Of a stretch of DNA of 50,521 nucleotides, positions 7,958 to 15,980 are shown one piece after another (the stretch's first letter is position 1; each line of letters opens with the position of its first letter). The notes beneath the pieces were generated by a model. That model was not told where the DNA came from. It did not search any database and was given only the letters and a program-made list of their open reading frames with translations. The stretch is taken from NCBI GenBank assembly GCA_009377495.1, contig WHTZ01000007.1, positions 113,711 to 164,231 on the forward strand, given 5' to 3'. The translations under genes were made by a program, and so were the position numbers. The stretch is from Luteitalea sp. Its GTDB lineage: Bacteria > Acidobacteriota > Vicinamibacteria > Vicinamibacterales > Vicinamibacteraceae.

Positions 7958-8716
7958 TCACGCCGGGGCTCGCCGCTTGCGCATGCGATAGCTCTTACCC
8001 TTGGTCGTGATCACCGTCGCGTGATGCGCCAACCGATCGAGCAGGGCGGTCGTGAGCTTCTCGTCGCCGGCGAAGACGGTGACCCATTCAGCAAAGGCCA
8101 GCTTCGTCGTGACGATGCTCGCTCGCCGTTCATAGCGGTCGGTGATCAGGTTGAACAGCAGCTCACCCCCGACGCGATCGAACGGCACGAAGCCGAGCTC
8201 GTCGACGATCAGGACGTCGACGCGGCGGAGCCGCTGCTGGAGCCGGGTGAGCTCCCGCGCATCACGCGCTTCCAGCAGCTGCCGTACGAGATCGGCCGCC
8301 CGGGTAAAGAGCACCCGCCGTTTCTGCTTGGTGGCTTCGACGCCCAACGCAATCGCCAAGTGCGTTTTGCCTGTGCCGATCGGCCCGGCGAAAATCAGAT
8401 TCTCCGGCTGGGTGACCCACTCGCCGCGCGCGAGCGTGTGGAGCTGCGTGGCGTTGAGGCCCTCGGCGGCGGCGAAATCGAAGGTCTCGAGCGTCTTCAC
8501 CTCGGGAAAGCGGGCGTCGCGGAGCCGCTGGCGGATCACGGACTCGTGACGCGAGGCCTGCTCGGCGCTGAGCACTTCGTGGAGATAGTCTTCATGGGGC
8601 CAGTGCGCGTCGCGCGCTTGACGCGCCAGCCCCTCGAAGGTGCGGGCGACGCCCGGCATTTTCAGCGCCCGGGTGAGCCCGATCACGAGGTCGCGGGTGA
8701 CCGTCCCGGCCGTCAT
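7958..8716 (-). CDS. istB: IS21 helper ATPase IstB
   Basis: The 252-residue protein is a full-length IstB AAA+ ATPase. It has the Walker A motif GPIGTGKTH, Walker B VDVLIVDELGF, and the segments GGELLFNLITDRYERRASIVTT and FAGDEKLTTALLDRLAHHATVI that are hallmarks of the family. IstB helps the IstA transposase choose and engage target DNA. The start overlaps the istA stop (ATGA), the normal arrangement. Because istA is reduced to a fragment, this protein has no local partner. Confidence 0.95.
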   Translation of the reverse strand: MTAGTVTRDLVIGLTRALKMPGVARTFEGLARQARDAHWPHEDYLHEVLSAEQASRHESVIRQRLRDARFPEVKTLETFDFAAAEGLNATQLHTLARGEWVTQPENLIFAGPIGTGKTHLAIALGVEATKQKRRVLFTRAADLVRQLLEARDARELTRLQQRLRRVDVLIVDELGFVPFDRVGGELLFNLITDRYERRASIVTTKLAFAEWVTVFAGDEKLTTALLDRLAHHATVITTKGKSYRMRKRRAPA

Positions 8717-8942
8717 ACCGCCCCGCCGTGGAGCCAGGCGTCGTAATCGGCCGCCGCGCCACTCGCCACCTCGCAGTCGCGCAAGCCCGCCGGGACCGCG
8801 TCGACCGGCAACCCGATCGCCGGGGTCGCGGGCGTGAGGGCCAGCAACGGCGGCGTCCCCCGCCGCAGGGCGGTGGCCAAGGCCGGCACGACCACCGCCG
8901 CGCCGCGCGTATCGAGGTGGCCGAGAATTTTGGCAAAGACCC
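8713..8942 (-). pseudogene. IstA transposase, C-terminal fragment
   Basis: About 75 codons before the TGA at 8713 read KILGHLDTRGAAVVVPALA, then a Pro/Leu-rich tail and ASGAAADYDAWL, matching the C-terminal tail of IS21 transposases. Full-length IstA is about 400-500 residues with HTH and DDE domains, all absent here. The fragment overlaps the istB start by four bases, preserving the original operon junction. Confidence 0.7.
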
Positions 8943-8944
8943 GA

Positions 8945-9612
8945 CCTCGCGTCGGCTCTCATGGTCCGATGACGTTACGTACGCCATTCATGACCTGCTT
9001 GATTTCTATCGTGCTGGGCTGATTCCGCTTGAACAGATCCGACTGATTCGAGGAACGCTTGGTCCCGGTGTTGAACGCGATGCCTTTCTCGAGCGGGTAT
9101 TTAAGCGACAACCTGGGTGGGAGCCTCGGCGCACGGAGTACGAAGCCGCGCTGGACAGTATCCTGGACATTCTCCCGTTCGATCCCTTGCATCGGTACTC
9201 AGGAACCGAATCGGACGAGCAACTGCTCTATCAGTTTTCCACAGAACTGATCACGAAGTACGTTACAGCGATCACCCCTGACGCGGGCGGAGAAACGCTC
9301 GTCACAATCCCACAGAACGCGAGGGATGAGGTGGACGTCCTCCAGGAGTTTGTATGGGCGTACGTCATACACAACCCCGATCTCGCTGTTGTTCAAGCGG
9401 GGCAACGTAAAGCGATCCGCACAGTTTTCACACGGTTTCTTGGCGCGGCGCGTCACCAACAGTTGCACTTCTTTCCGGTCGGTTTCCGCGGCCTGGTCGC
9501 TCGCTGCGCGAGCGATGACCGACTCGTGCGTGTCGTCGCCGATTATGTTGCTGGCATGACGGAGAGGGAGCTTATACACACGTACCGTCGCCTCGAGGCC
9601 ATGGTCAACTAG
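8945..9612 (+). pseudogene. dGTPase-like dNTP triphosphohydrolase, 5'-truncated
   Basis: The frame begins abruptly at the IS21 remnant with LSWSDDVTYAIHDLLDFYRAG, the motif carrying the last metal-binding aspartate of the HD-domain dNTP triphosphohydrolases. It runs on through the helical C-terminal half to a stop at 9612. The first ~200-250 residues, including the HD metal ligands, are missing. No start codon with a ribosome site precedes it, so the remnant should be inactive. These enzymes normally split dNTPs into nucleoside and triphosphate. The rest of the reading frame is intact, which suggests fairly recent truncation. Confidence 0.7.
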
Positions 9613-9815
9613 AGGCCCGGTAGAGACTGGTGACTACCGCATCGCCTATCTGATGGGGCCGTGTCGAGGGCGTGAGCGTCGTGTGGCGGAGCAGTCGACG
9701 GCGCGATCCCTCACCTGAGACGGACATCGAACGAGCGGCCACCGCACCACCAATCTTGCGACGCGTGCCGGCGATGGAGTCGCCACGGACGCCCGCCACG
9801 CGACATAATCACGCC

Positions 9816-11462
9816 ATGAACTCGGCTGACGACCCAGTGGCCCTGGGTACGGCGGCGCTGAGGCACGGGGATTGGGCCGGCGCGCGCCGGCACTTCGAGA
9901 CTGCGATCGATCACGGGGAGACGGGGCGGGCTCTTGACGGACTGAGCGATGCGCTGTTCTGGCTCGAAGAATTTGAAGCGAGCCTCCACCGCCGCAGTCG
10001 CGCGTTTGCCCTGTACCGAGAAGAGGGCGATCTGTGTCGTGCCGCTCGCGCTGCGCTGTGGCTCGCGATGGGATACATCAGCGTCTACGGCAACGCGGCG
10101 GTGGCCAACGGGTGGTTGCAGCGGGCGGAACGGCTGCTGGACGAGGCGGGCCCGTGTGCCGAACGCGGCTGGTTCGAGCATCTGCGCGGCAAGATGACGC
10201 CCGACGCGGCTGCGACCGCTCGTCACGCGCACCAGGCCGTGGAAATCGCGAGGCAACACGGCGATGCCGACCTCGAGGTGTGGGCCTTGTCGGAGGAGGG
10301 TCGTGCGCTCGTATCCATGGGCCGCGTGGACGAGGGCATGGCGATGCTGGACGAGGCGGTGACGGCGGCGACGGCTGGAGAAGCGCATGACCTGTTCGTG
10401 GTCGGCAATGCCTGCTGCAACATGCTCTCGGCCTGCGATCGTGCGGCCGATTTCGCGCGTGCCGTGCAGTGGTGTCAGGTCGTGGACGAGTTCACGCGAC
10501 GTCACCACTGCCCGCCGGTGTTCCACTATTGCCGTGTGGTCTACAGCGGTGTCCTGATCGCGACGGGCCGGTGGGACGAGGCTGAGAACGAGCTGAAGAC
10601 GGCACTCCGAACGGTGGAGCGCGCGTACCCGCTGGAGAAGGTGCACAGCCTGAGTCGCCTGGCCCTTCTGTGTGTGCGGCGGGGGCAGTTGGAGGAGGCG
10701 GGCCAACTCCTGGCTGGTCTGGAGACGCATGGCGTGGCCGCGGAAGCATCGGCGTTGCTGCACCTGGCGCGCGGCCAGGCGGTGCTGGCTGGCGCGCTCC
10801 TCGAGAGACGGATCGAAGCCATCGGCGATGGCCTCGCCGCCGTGCCGCTACTCCGGCTCCTGGTGGAGGCCAAGCTGAGCGCCGGAGAGCTCGAGGCCGC
10901 CAAGCTTGCGGGAACACGACTATCGGCGATCGCGGAACGCTCGAAGCGGCCGCCCATCCAGGCGATGGCGTTTCTCGCCAACGCGCGTGTCGAACTGGCG
11001 TGCGGCGAAGCGGCGCACAGCGCCCTTGAGAAAGCGTCCAGCCTGTTCGATGAATTGGGCATGGCGTTCGATGCGGCGGTCACGCGGCTGGAGTGGGCGC
11101 GCACTCTTTCCACGAGCGACCGCGAGATCGCCACCGAGGACGCGCGGCTGGCCTTGTCGGCCTTCGAGCGGCTCGGCGCCCGGCCTCACGCAGACCGGGC
11201 GGCGGCCTTGCTGCGGGAACTGGGAGCCGGCAGCCGGCCAGGCCCTCATATCGCCGGCGCGCTGACGCGGCGAGAGAATGAGGTGCTGGAGCTCCTCAGC
11301 CACGGCTTGTCGAATACAGAGATCGGCGGCCGCCTCTTCATCAGCCCGAAGACCGTCGAGCACCACGTGGGCCGCATTCTGTCCAAGTTGGGACTGCGCA
11401 ATCGCGCTGAAGCGGTGGCCTGGGCGCTGCGACACCCTTCCGCGAAATCCGACGACAAATAG
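9816..11462 (+). CDS. LuxR-type regulator with N-terminal TPR-like region
   Basis: The protein has 548 residues from the ATG at 9816; upstream in-frame sequence is low-complexity and Arg-rich, so earlier starts are unlikely. Residues 1-460 are helical repeats of TPR or bacterial transcriptional-activator type (HGDWAGARRHFETAIDHGE, GRVDEGMAMLDEAVTAATAG, GRWDEAENELKTALRTVE). Residues about 480-540 hold the LuxR helix-turn-helix: LTRRENEVLELLSHGLSNTE, GGRLFISPKTVEHHVGRIL and KLGLRNRAEAVAWA. It lacks the ATPase domain of MalT/LAL proteins. No metabolic neighbours indicate its target. Confidence 0.9.
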   Translation: MNSADDPVALGTAALRHGDWAGARRHFETAIDHGETGRALDGLSDALFWLEEFEASLHRRSRAFALYREEGDLCRAARAALWLAMGYISVYGNAAVANGWLQRAERLLDEAGPCAERGWFEHLRGKMTPDAAATARHAHQAVEIARQHGDADLEVWALSEEGRALVSMGRVDEGMAMLDEAVTAATAGEAHDLFVVGNACCNMLSACDRAADFARAVQWCQVVDEFTRRHHCPPVFHYCRVVYSGVLIATGRWDEAENELKTALRTVERAYPLEKVHSLSRLALLCVRRGQLEEAGQLLAGLETHGVAAEASALLHLARGQAVLAGALLERRIEAIGDGLAAVPLLRLLVEAKLSAGELEAAKLAGTRLSAIAERSKRPPIQAMAFLANARVELACGEAAHSALEKASSLFDELGMAFDAAVTRLEWARTLSTSDREIATEDARLALSAFERLGARPHADRAAALLRELGAGSRPGPHIAGALTRRENEVLELLSHGLSNTEIGGRLFISPKTVEHHVGRILSKLGLRNRAEAVAWALRHPSAKSDDK

Positions 11463-11907
11463 GGGTTCCCCCCGATGTGGAGGGCCTCGTCCAGGCCCCA
11501 CACTGTCTTCCCATGCAGGTCATTGCGTGCGGCGGGTCCGCGAGCGGGAGGCCGCATCGCTCGGGAGAAGGGAGCCATGACGACGATCCCAAAGCGGACA
11601 CCTTCCGGCAATGGATTCGCGATGCGTGGCAGCGCCTGCGGCCCTTCTCGACCTGCAGGACCTACATCAGCTTTTCAAATCGCCGGACGAGGAAGCCTCA
11701 AGGTCCGTCCGTTCGAGCCGGGTCAGGCACGATGTGACGTCACCACCGGAGCTGCGCCCAGCGCTCATAACGCAGAACGGCGCGAATCCGAGGGAGCCCA
11801 CGGCTCACGATCAGGTTTCCCCCGTACGAGAGGGCGAACCCACTGACATTACGTCGGCACTTTGGTTGGCGCGCGCGGAGGGATTTTGGAAATGGGAGGA
11901 TTTGGAA
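11463..11907 (+). pseudogene. Intergenic stretch with possible FAD-oxidoreductase C-terminal remnant
   Basis: About 445 bp separate the LuxR and methyltransferase genes. Within it, at 11590-11737, one frame reads FRQWIRDAWQRLRPFSTCRT then YISF, resembling the berberine-bridge (BBE) tail of FAD-linked oxidases, which typically have W..L.PF..G.TY.NF. The match then fades. I see no intact gene here; a short ATG frame at 11578 has a Shine-Dalgarno-like sequence but codes for low-complexity sequence. Confidence 0.35.
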
Positions 11908-12756
11908 ATGGCCAGGATGGAACTCGAGAGCTACCGCCGCACCGTCTACGAGATCGCGCAGGCGATCGCGCCGGGCTGGGAGCGTCAGCGAGCTCGCATT
12001 GAGGAGACCGTGACCCCGGTGCGCGACTGGATGGTCACGGAACTCGCACCACGATCCGGCGATACGGTGCTCGAGCTCGCGGCCGGGGCGGGCGACACGG
12101 GATTCGAAGCGGCTGCGATCGTCGGCGAGACCGGGCGCCTGATATCGACCGACGTCTCCCCGGCGATGGTGGAGGTCGCCGGCCGTCGTGGTACCGCGCT
12201 CGGCCTTGCGAACGTGGATTACCGGGTGATGGACGCCGAGCACATCGAGCTCGAGGACGACTCGGTCGACGGTGTCCTCTGCCGATTCGGATACATGCTG
12301 GTAGCGGATCCTGCCGCGGCGCTCTCCGAAACGCGCCGTGTGCTGCGCCCCGGCAGGCGCCTGGCGCTGTCGGTGTGGGGTGCTCCCGAGGGCAACCCGT
12401 GGATAACTATCCTTGCCCGGATGCTCGTCAAGCGCGGCCACATGCCGCCGCCAAAGCCCAGCGACCCCGACCCGTTCAGCATGGCGAGCGAGGAGCGCAC
12501 GCGGGCGCTCCTGGAGGGCGCGGGCTTTGCCACCGTGCGCACGGAGGCGGTGTCGGTACGCTTCGCCTACCGCGACGTCGACGACTTCATGAGTTTCGCA
12601 AACGACACGGCGGGCCCACTCGCGATGGTGATTCGGGGACTCTCGGAGGGCGAGCGCCAGACGATCACGCGACAGCTCGGAGAGGCGTTCGCCGGCTTCG
12701 TTGCCGATGGAGGTTACAGATTCCCCGGCGTCTCTCTCAACGCGGTAGCGAGCTGA
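11908..12756 (+). CDS. Class I SAM-dependent methyltransferase
   Basis: This 282-residue protein has the Rossmann methyltransferase motifs in order: VLELAAGAGDTGFEAA (motif I, SAM binding), GRLISTDVSPAMVEVA (motif II acidic residue), VDYRVMDAEHIELEDDSVDG, and LSETRRVLRPGRRLALSVWG. It is closest in pattern to the UbiE/COQ5-like group. The substrate cannot be deduced. A GGGAGG Shine-Dalgarno lies 8 nt upstream of the ATG at 11908, supporting this start over longer options. Neighbours on both sides are decayed, so context gives no pathway. Confidence 0.88.
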   Translation: MARMELESYRRTVYEIAQAIAPGWERQRARIEETVTPVRDWMVTELAPRSGDTVLELAAGAGDTGFEAAAIVGETGRLISTDVSPAMVEVAGRRGTALGLANVDYRVMDAEHIELEDDSVDGVLCRFGYMLVADPAAALSETRRVLRPGRRLALSVWGAPEGNPWITILARMLVKRGHMPPPKPSDPDPFSMASEERTRALLEGAGFATVRTEAVSVRFAYRDVDDFMSFANDTAGPLAMVIRGLSEGERQTITRQLGEAFAGFVADGGYRFPGVSLNAVAS

Positions 12757-12867
12757 GGTTACCTGTCAACGAAGACGTCGTAGCGTGCGCAGCACGGTCC
12801 GCGCCAGCTCCTGTCGTAGGGCGAAGACGTGCGGCGCTTAGGCGGACTAAGACGCTGTCGAACGCGG

Positions 12868-12972
12868 ATGGCTACGCCTTCTGACGACGCGGTCATCCAG
12901 GTGCACGGCATGGGCCCGTTCGTCCTCAACCACGTGAACCCGTCGGATGACCCCAGCCAGAAGAAGCAGTGA
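12868..12972 (+). CDS. Short ORF, probably the tail of a lost gene
   Basis: A 34-codon frame reads DDAVIQVHGMGPFVLNHVNP then DDPSQKKQ and stops 23 bp before the haloperoxidase start. The sequence looks like genuine coding sequence (hydrophobic core, charged Lys-rich end), but I do not recognise a family. It may be the C-terminus of a gene whose 5' part has been deleted, or a small independent protein. There is no clear Shine-Dalgarno. Confidence 0.3.
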   Translation: MATPSDDAVIQVHGMGPFVLNHVNPSDDPSQKKQ

Positions 12973-12995
12973 GCCGATCCGCGTGAGGAGGTGAG

Positions 12996-14299
12996 ATGCA
13001 GGTTCAACAGTGGGCAGCTCGAATGCTGCTCGTGAGCAGTGTCGCTCTTGGCGTCCCAACAGTCGCGGCGGGCCAGGACCGGAACAGGAGTGGAAATGCC
13101 GTCACTCACTGGAACACGATTGGCGCGCGGCTGATGGTTGACCCGGGTCCGGTTCTCGGGGGACGCGCGTTCGCCATCTTCCATGCGGCCATTCACGACG
13201 CCGTCAACGGCGTGGAACGTCGGTACGAGCCCTACACAGCGGATCTGTCATTTCCTGGCGCTTCGCTCGACGCTGCCGTGGCCACTGCTGCTCGCGACGT
13301 GCTCGTCGCGTTTTCACCGACGCGGCAGGCAGAGATCGAGGCCGAGTACACCGCGGCGCTTTCAGCCATTCCGGATGGCCCGGCGGAGGCCGAAGGCGTG
13401 ATCCTCGGCCGATTGTGCGCACAAGCAAACGTCGATCGACGAATCGACGATGGCATCGCGACCGTGAACGAGCCGGCGTATGTGCCCACTGGCGAACCTG
13501 GCGATTACGATTTCACGCCACCGTTCGACGCACCACCACTCGGCCCCACGGCGTTCTACCCTGGGTTCGGCCGGCTTACGCCCTTCATCATCGATGTCGC
13601 GAAGCACCGTGTCCACGGGCCGGATCGGCTCTCTGGCTTCCTCTACACGTTTGACTTCAATCTCCTCAAGTCCATTGGCAGCGTCGACAGCTCGATCCGA
13701 AACGCCGATCAGACGGAGATTGCGTACTTCTGGTCCGAGGAAGCGGAACTGATATGGAACCGAATCGCCAACGCGATTCTGCGTGATCGTGATGCAGAGA
13801 TGCCTGGCAGGCGGCACGCATCCTGGCCCTCGTCAATTTCGCGATCAACGACGCAGGTATTGCGGTGATGGCGGCGAAGTATCACTTTCGCTTCTGGCGG
13901 CCCTACACGGCGATTCGCCGGGCGGCCGAAGACGGCAATCCTCATACCGAACCGGATCACGCGTGGCAGCCCCTGTTATCGACGCCGCCGATTCCCGAAT
14001 ATCCGGCGGCGGCCGCCGATCTCAGCGCAGCAGCGGCCGAAATTTTGATTCGCAACTTCGGCGACCACATGCGTTTGAAGGCGACGAGCACGACGCTGCC
14101 CGGAGTGACGCGCCGATTCGAGAGCCTGACCCAGGCGGCGTGGGAGGCCGGACTCCCGCGCGTCTATGGAGGCATTCATTTCCTTCGCGCAGTTGTTGAC
14201 GGGTATTGGCACGGGAAGGGGATCGGCCGTGCTGTCAGCCGGGCACTCCCGCCTGCGCCTGGCTCACGCGAGCGATCGCTTTCGGGAGCGGACCGGTAG
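12996..14299 (+). pseudogene. Vanadium-dependent haloperoxidase-like protein (PAP2 superfamily), frameshifted and missing a catalytic motif
   Basis: A signal peptide (LLVSSVALGVPTVAAG) is followed by the family N-terminal half: VTHWNTIGARLM, FAIFHAAIHDAVNGVERRYE, ARDVLVAFSP and YFWSEEAELIWNRIANAIL. Near 13797 the frame breaks; AWQAARILALVNFAINDAG and KYHFRFWRPYTAIRRA lie in the next frame. In bacterial homologues the acid-base histidine sits in an 'EYPSGHA' motif; here the same place reads EYPAAAAD, so Ser, Gly and His are all gone. The later vanadate-ligand region (YGGIHFL) remains. Both defects mean no active enzyme. Confidence 0.75.
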
Positions 14300-14426
14300 C
14301 GCGCGCATGCCACCGCGTCGCGTCCTGCTGTGCTGACAAGCTGCATGCAAAACCACGGCGTCAGCGGCGAGCACGGTCAATGTTCGGCCGACGAGATCGC
14401 CCGCGAGCGGCTCCTGGCTGGCGACC

Positions 14427-15022
14427 TTGTCGCTGGTGGAGGTCGTCCGCCGCCGTGGCGCCGCGCTCGAGCTTGGGACGCTGGTCGCCTGGCAGACCGC
14501 GGCAGAGTCTCCCAACCGTGTCCGGTCCGTCTCCGCGTTGTCGACGCCGCACGGCGACGCGTTCTTCGAGGCGATCGAGCGAGATGCGGACCAGAAGACG
14601 CGTTCGCAGTACATCGAGTTGTTCCGCATGTCGGTGGCGCTGCGGAGACGTACATCCAAGCAGAAGATTGGCAGTTTCTTCGGCGGGTGTACCAAGGCAA
14701 AGTGCCCGACGCGATGGCGATCAGGAGCATCGCGGGATTCGTCGAGCCCGGTGCACTGACGGCAGCGCTGAACTGGTACCGTGCCCTGGATTTGCACGGT
14801 CGCATGGGCGGCGTCGTGACTATGCCCACGCTCTTCGTGTGGGGGACTGAGGATCTCGCCATCGGTGAGGCCGCAGCAGTGAACACTGCGTCCCATGTGC
14901 GCGGACCGTACGTGTTTGAACGGCGACAAGGCACGTCACCTTGGCTCCTGGACGAGACGCCGATCTGGATTGCCACGCGACTCCGACAACACCTCGAGTC
15001 GGTGCGCGGCTCTGCTCGCTGA
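14427..15022 (+). pseudogene. Alpha/beta hydrolase remnant (epoxide hydrolase-like), frameshifted
   Basis: One frame (about 14480-14645) reads LGTLVAWQTAAESPNRVRSV and SALSTPHGDAFFEAIERDAD, the region just after the nucleophile elbow. A second frame (about 14640-15022) continues with ETYIQAEDWQFLRRVYQGK, GALTAALNWYRALD and MPTLFVWGTEDLAIG, which is the cap and the catalytic-Asp strand. The nucleophile motif (normally GHDWG) is scrambled upstream and no start is present. At least two indels have destroyed the gene. Confidence 0.6.
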
Positions 15023-15159
15023 GTCTTATTTGGCGCGGCAGCCTTCCCTGCGACAAAGTGCGAGCTCACGAGCCGCATTTTCGAGAGTTGGAACCAGCTG
15101 GACCGCTGGCTGCGGCACGTCGAGGGGCTTCGGCGAGCGGCGTGAAGCCGCCAGCGGAG

Positions 15160-15402
15160 TCAGGCGCTCAGCGCGCGCGCCGCCGGGCGATCCGCTGGCG
15201 TCGGCACGCGCAGGGCACTTGCCGGCAGAGTGATCACGCCGACGGTGTTGCCCGTCATGTCGAAAAATTCGACCGAGTAGCCTTCTTCCCCGATACCGGG
15301 CACGATATGCCGCTCCACGACCGTGCCGACGTCGCCGACACGCAGGCCGTGCTCGGTGACGTCGCGGGTCAGGATCACGTCGCCGTACATCTCAAAGGGC
15401 AT
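15160..15402 (-). CDS. DUF4926 domain protein
   Basis: This 80-residue protein reads YGDVILTRDVTEHGLRVGDV, GTVVERHIV and GEEGYSVEFFD, a small beta-barrel (SH3-like) pattern assigned to DUF4926. It starts 3 nt after the DUF6883 stop, so the two are translationally coupled. Small two-gene units of this form often act as a toxin or effector with its antitoxin or immunity partner, but that role is only an inference here. The C-terminus is Ala/Arg-rich. Confidence 0.75.
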   Translation of the reverse strand: MPFEMYGDVILTRDVTEHGLRVGDVGTVVERHIVPGIGEEGYSVEFFDMTGNTVGVITLPASALRVPTPADRPAARALSA

Positions 15403-15405
15403 GTC

Positions 15406-15738
15406 CTACCTCGGGTACATGGTAATGAATCGTGGCACATCACTTCCAGTGTCGATCTGCCAGATCGAGCAGAACCGCACGGTCTTGCCGCTGGGCGTCC
15501 TGATTGGTCCCTCGATCTCGTAGACGACGCCGTATGCGTTCTCGGAGGTGCGCGTCACGTCGAGCGACAGGTGCTGAGCCCGCAGGTCCGACTCCAGCAG
15601 GTGCGACGCATCCGGCCGATATCCAACGCCAAGGAGAAGCCTCGCCTTCGCGGCGCCCCGCTTGTGCGACATGTTCAGCAGGTAGCCGGTGAGCTTCTCC
15701 ACGGCGATGATCGCACGATCAGCGTTTGGAACCGTCAT
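15406..15738 (-). CDS. DUF6883 domain protein
   Basis: This 110-residue protein begins TVPNADRAIIAVEKLTGYLL and has KRGAAKARLLLGVGYRP, ending with VRFCSIWQIDTG and PRFITMYPR, the pattern of DUF6883. This domain also appears as a C-terminal module in large polymorphic-toxin-like proteins, which makes a toxin role conceivable for the stand-alone form. The conserved C-terminal W-x-I-D and R-x-I-T-M residues are present, so the gene looks functional. It is the first gene of a tight two-gene operon with DUF4926. Confidence 0.72.
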   Translation of the reverse strand: MTVPNADRAIIAVEKLTGYLLNMSHKRGAAKARLLLGVGYRPDASHLLESDLRAQHLSLDVTRTSENAYGVVYEIEGPIRTPSGKTVRFCSIWQIDTGSDVPRFITMYPR

Positions 15739-15980
15739 GTTGGAGGACGCGCTTGCGAGCCAGAAGCACTCGTCGGATTCGACGCGTCAGTGGGCGCCAA
15801 GAGCCTTAGACAATATTGCACAGCGGCGAGCGCCGGCGAAACTGTAGGCCGAGGGGGCCGGAGCGGGGCTCCCGGCGCAGTATCAGATCAGTCGGAGGAC
15901 GGCCTACACGTGGGTGGGCGGTACGAGGCAGATCTCTGTAGAGGAACCAATTGCACCTGGACAGGAGGAAACAGAACGCA

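Larger units (their letters stand above)
7768..8942 (-). mobile_element. Truncated IS21-family insertion sequence
   Basis: The element retains its istB-side end repeats, a complete istB and only the last ~75 codons of istA. The istA homology stops at about 8942, where a truncated dGTPase coding sequence begins abruptly on the other strand. The left end and most of istA are gone, so a deletion after insertion removed both the transposase and the 5' part of the neighbouring gene. The remnant cannot transpose on its own. Confidence 0.75.

Noticed and set aside
9711..10763. 350-codon minus-strand frame opposite the LuxR-TPR gene
   Set aside because: Antisense to a well-supported regulator; no motif.
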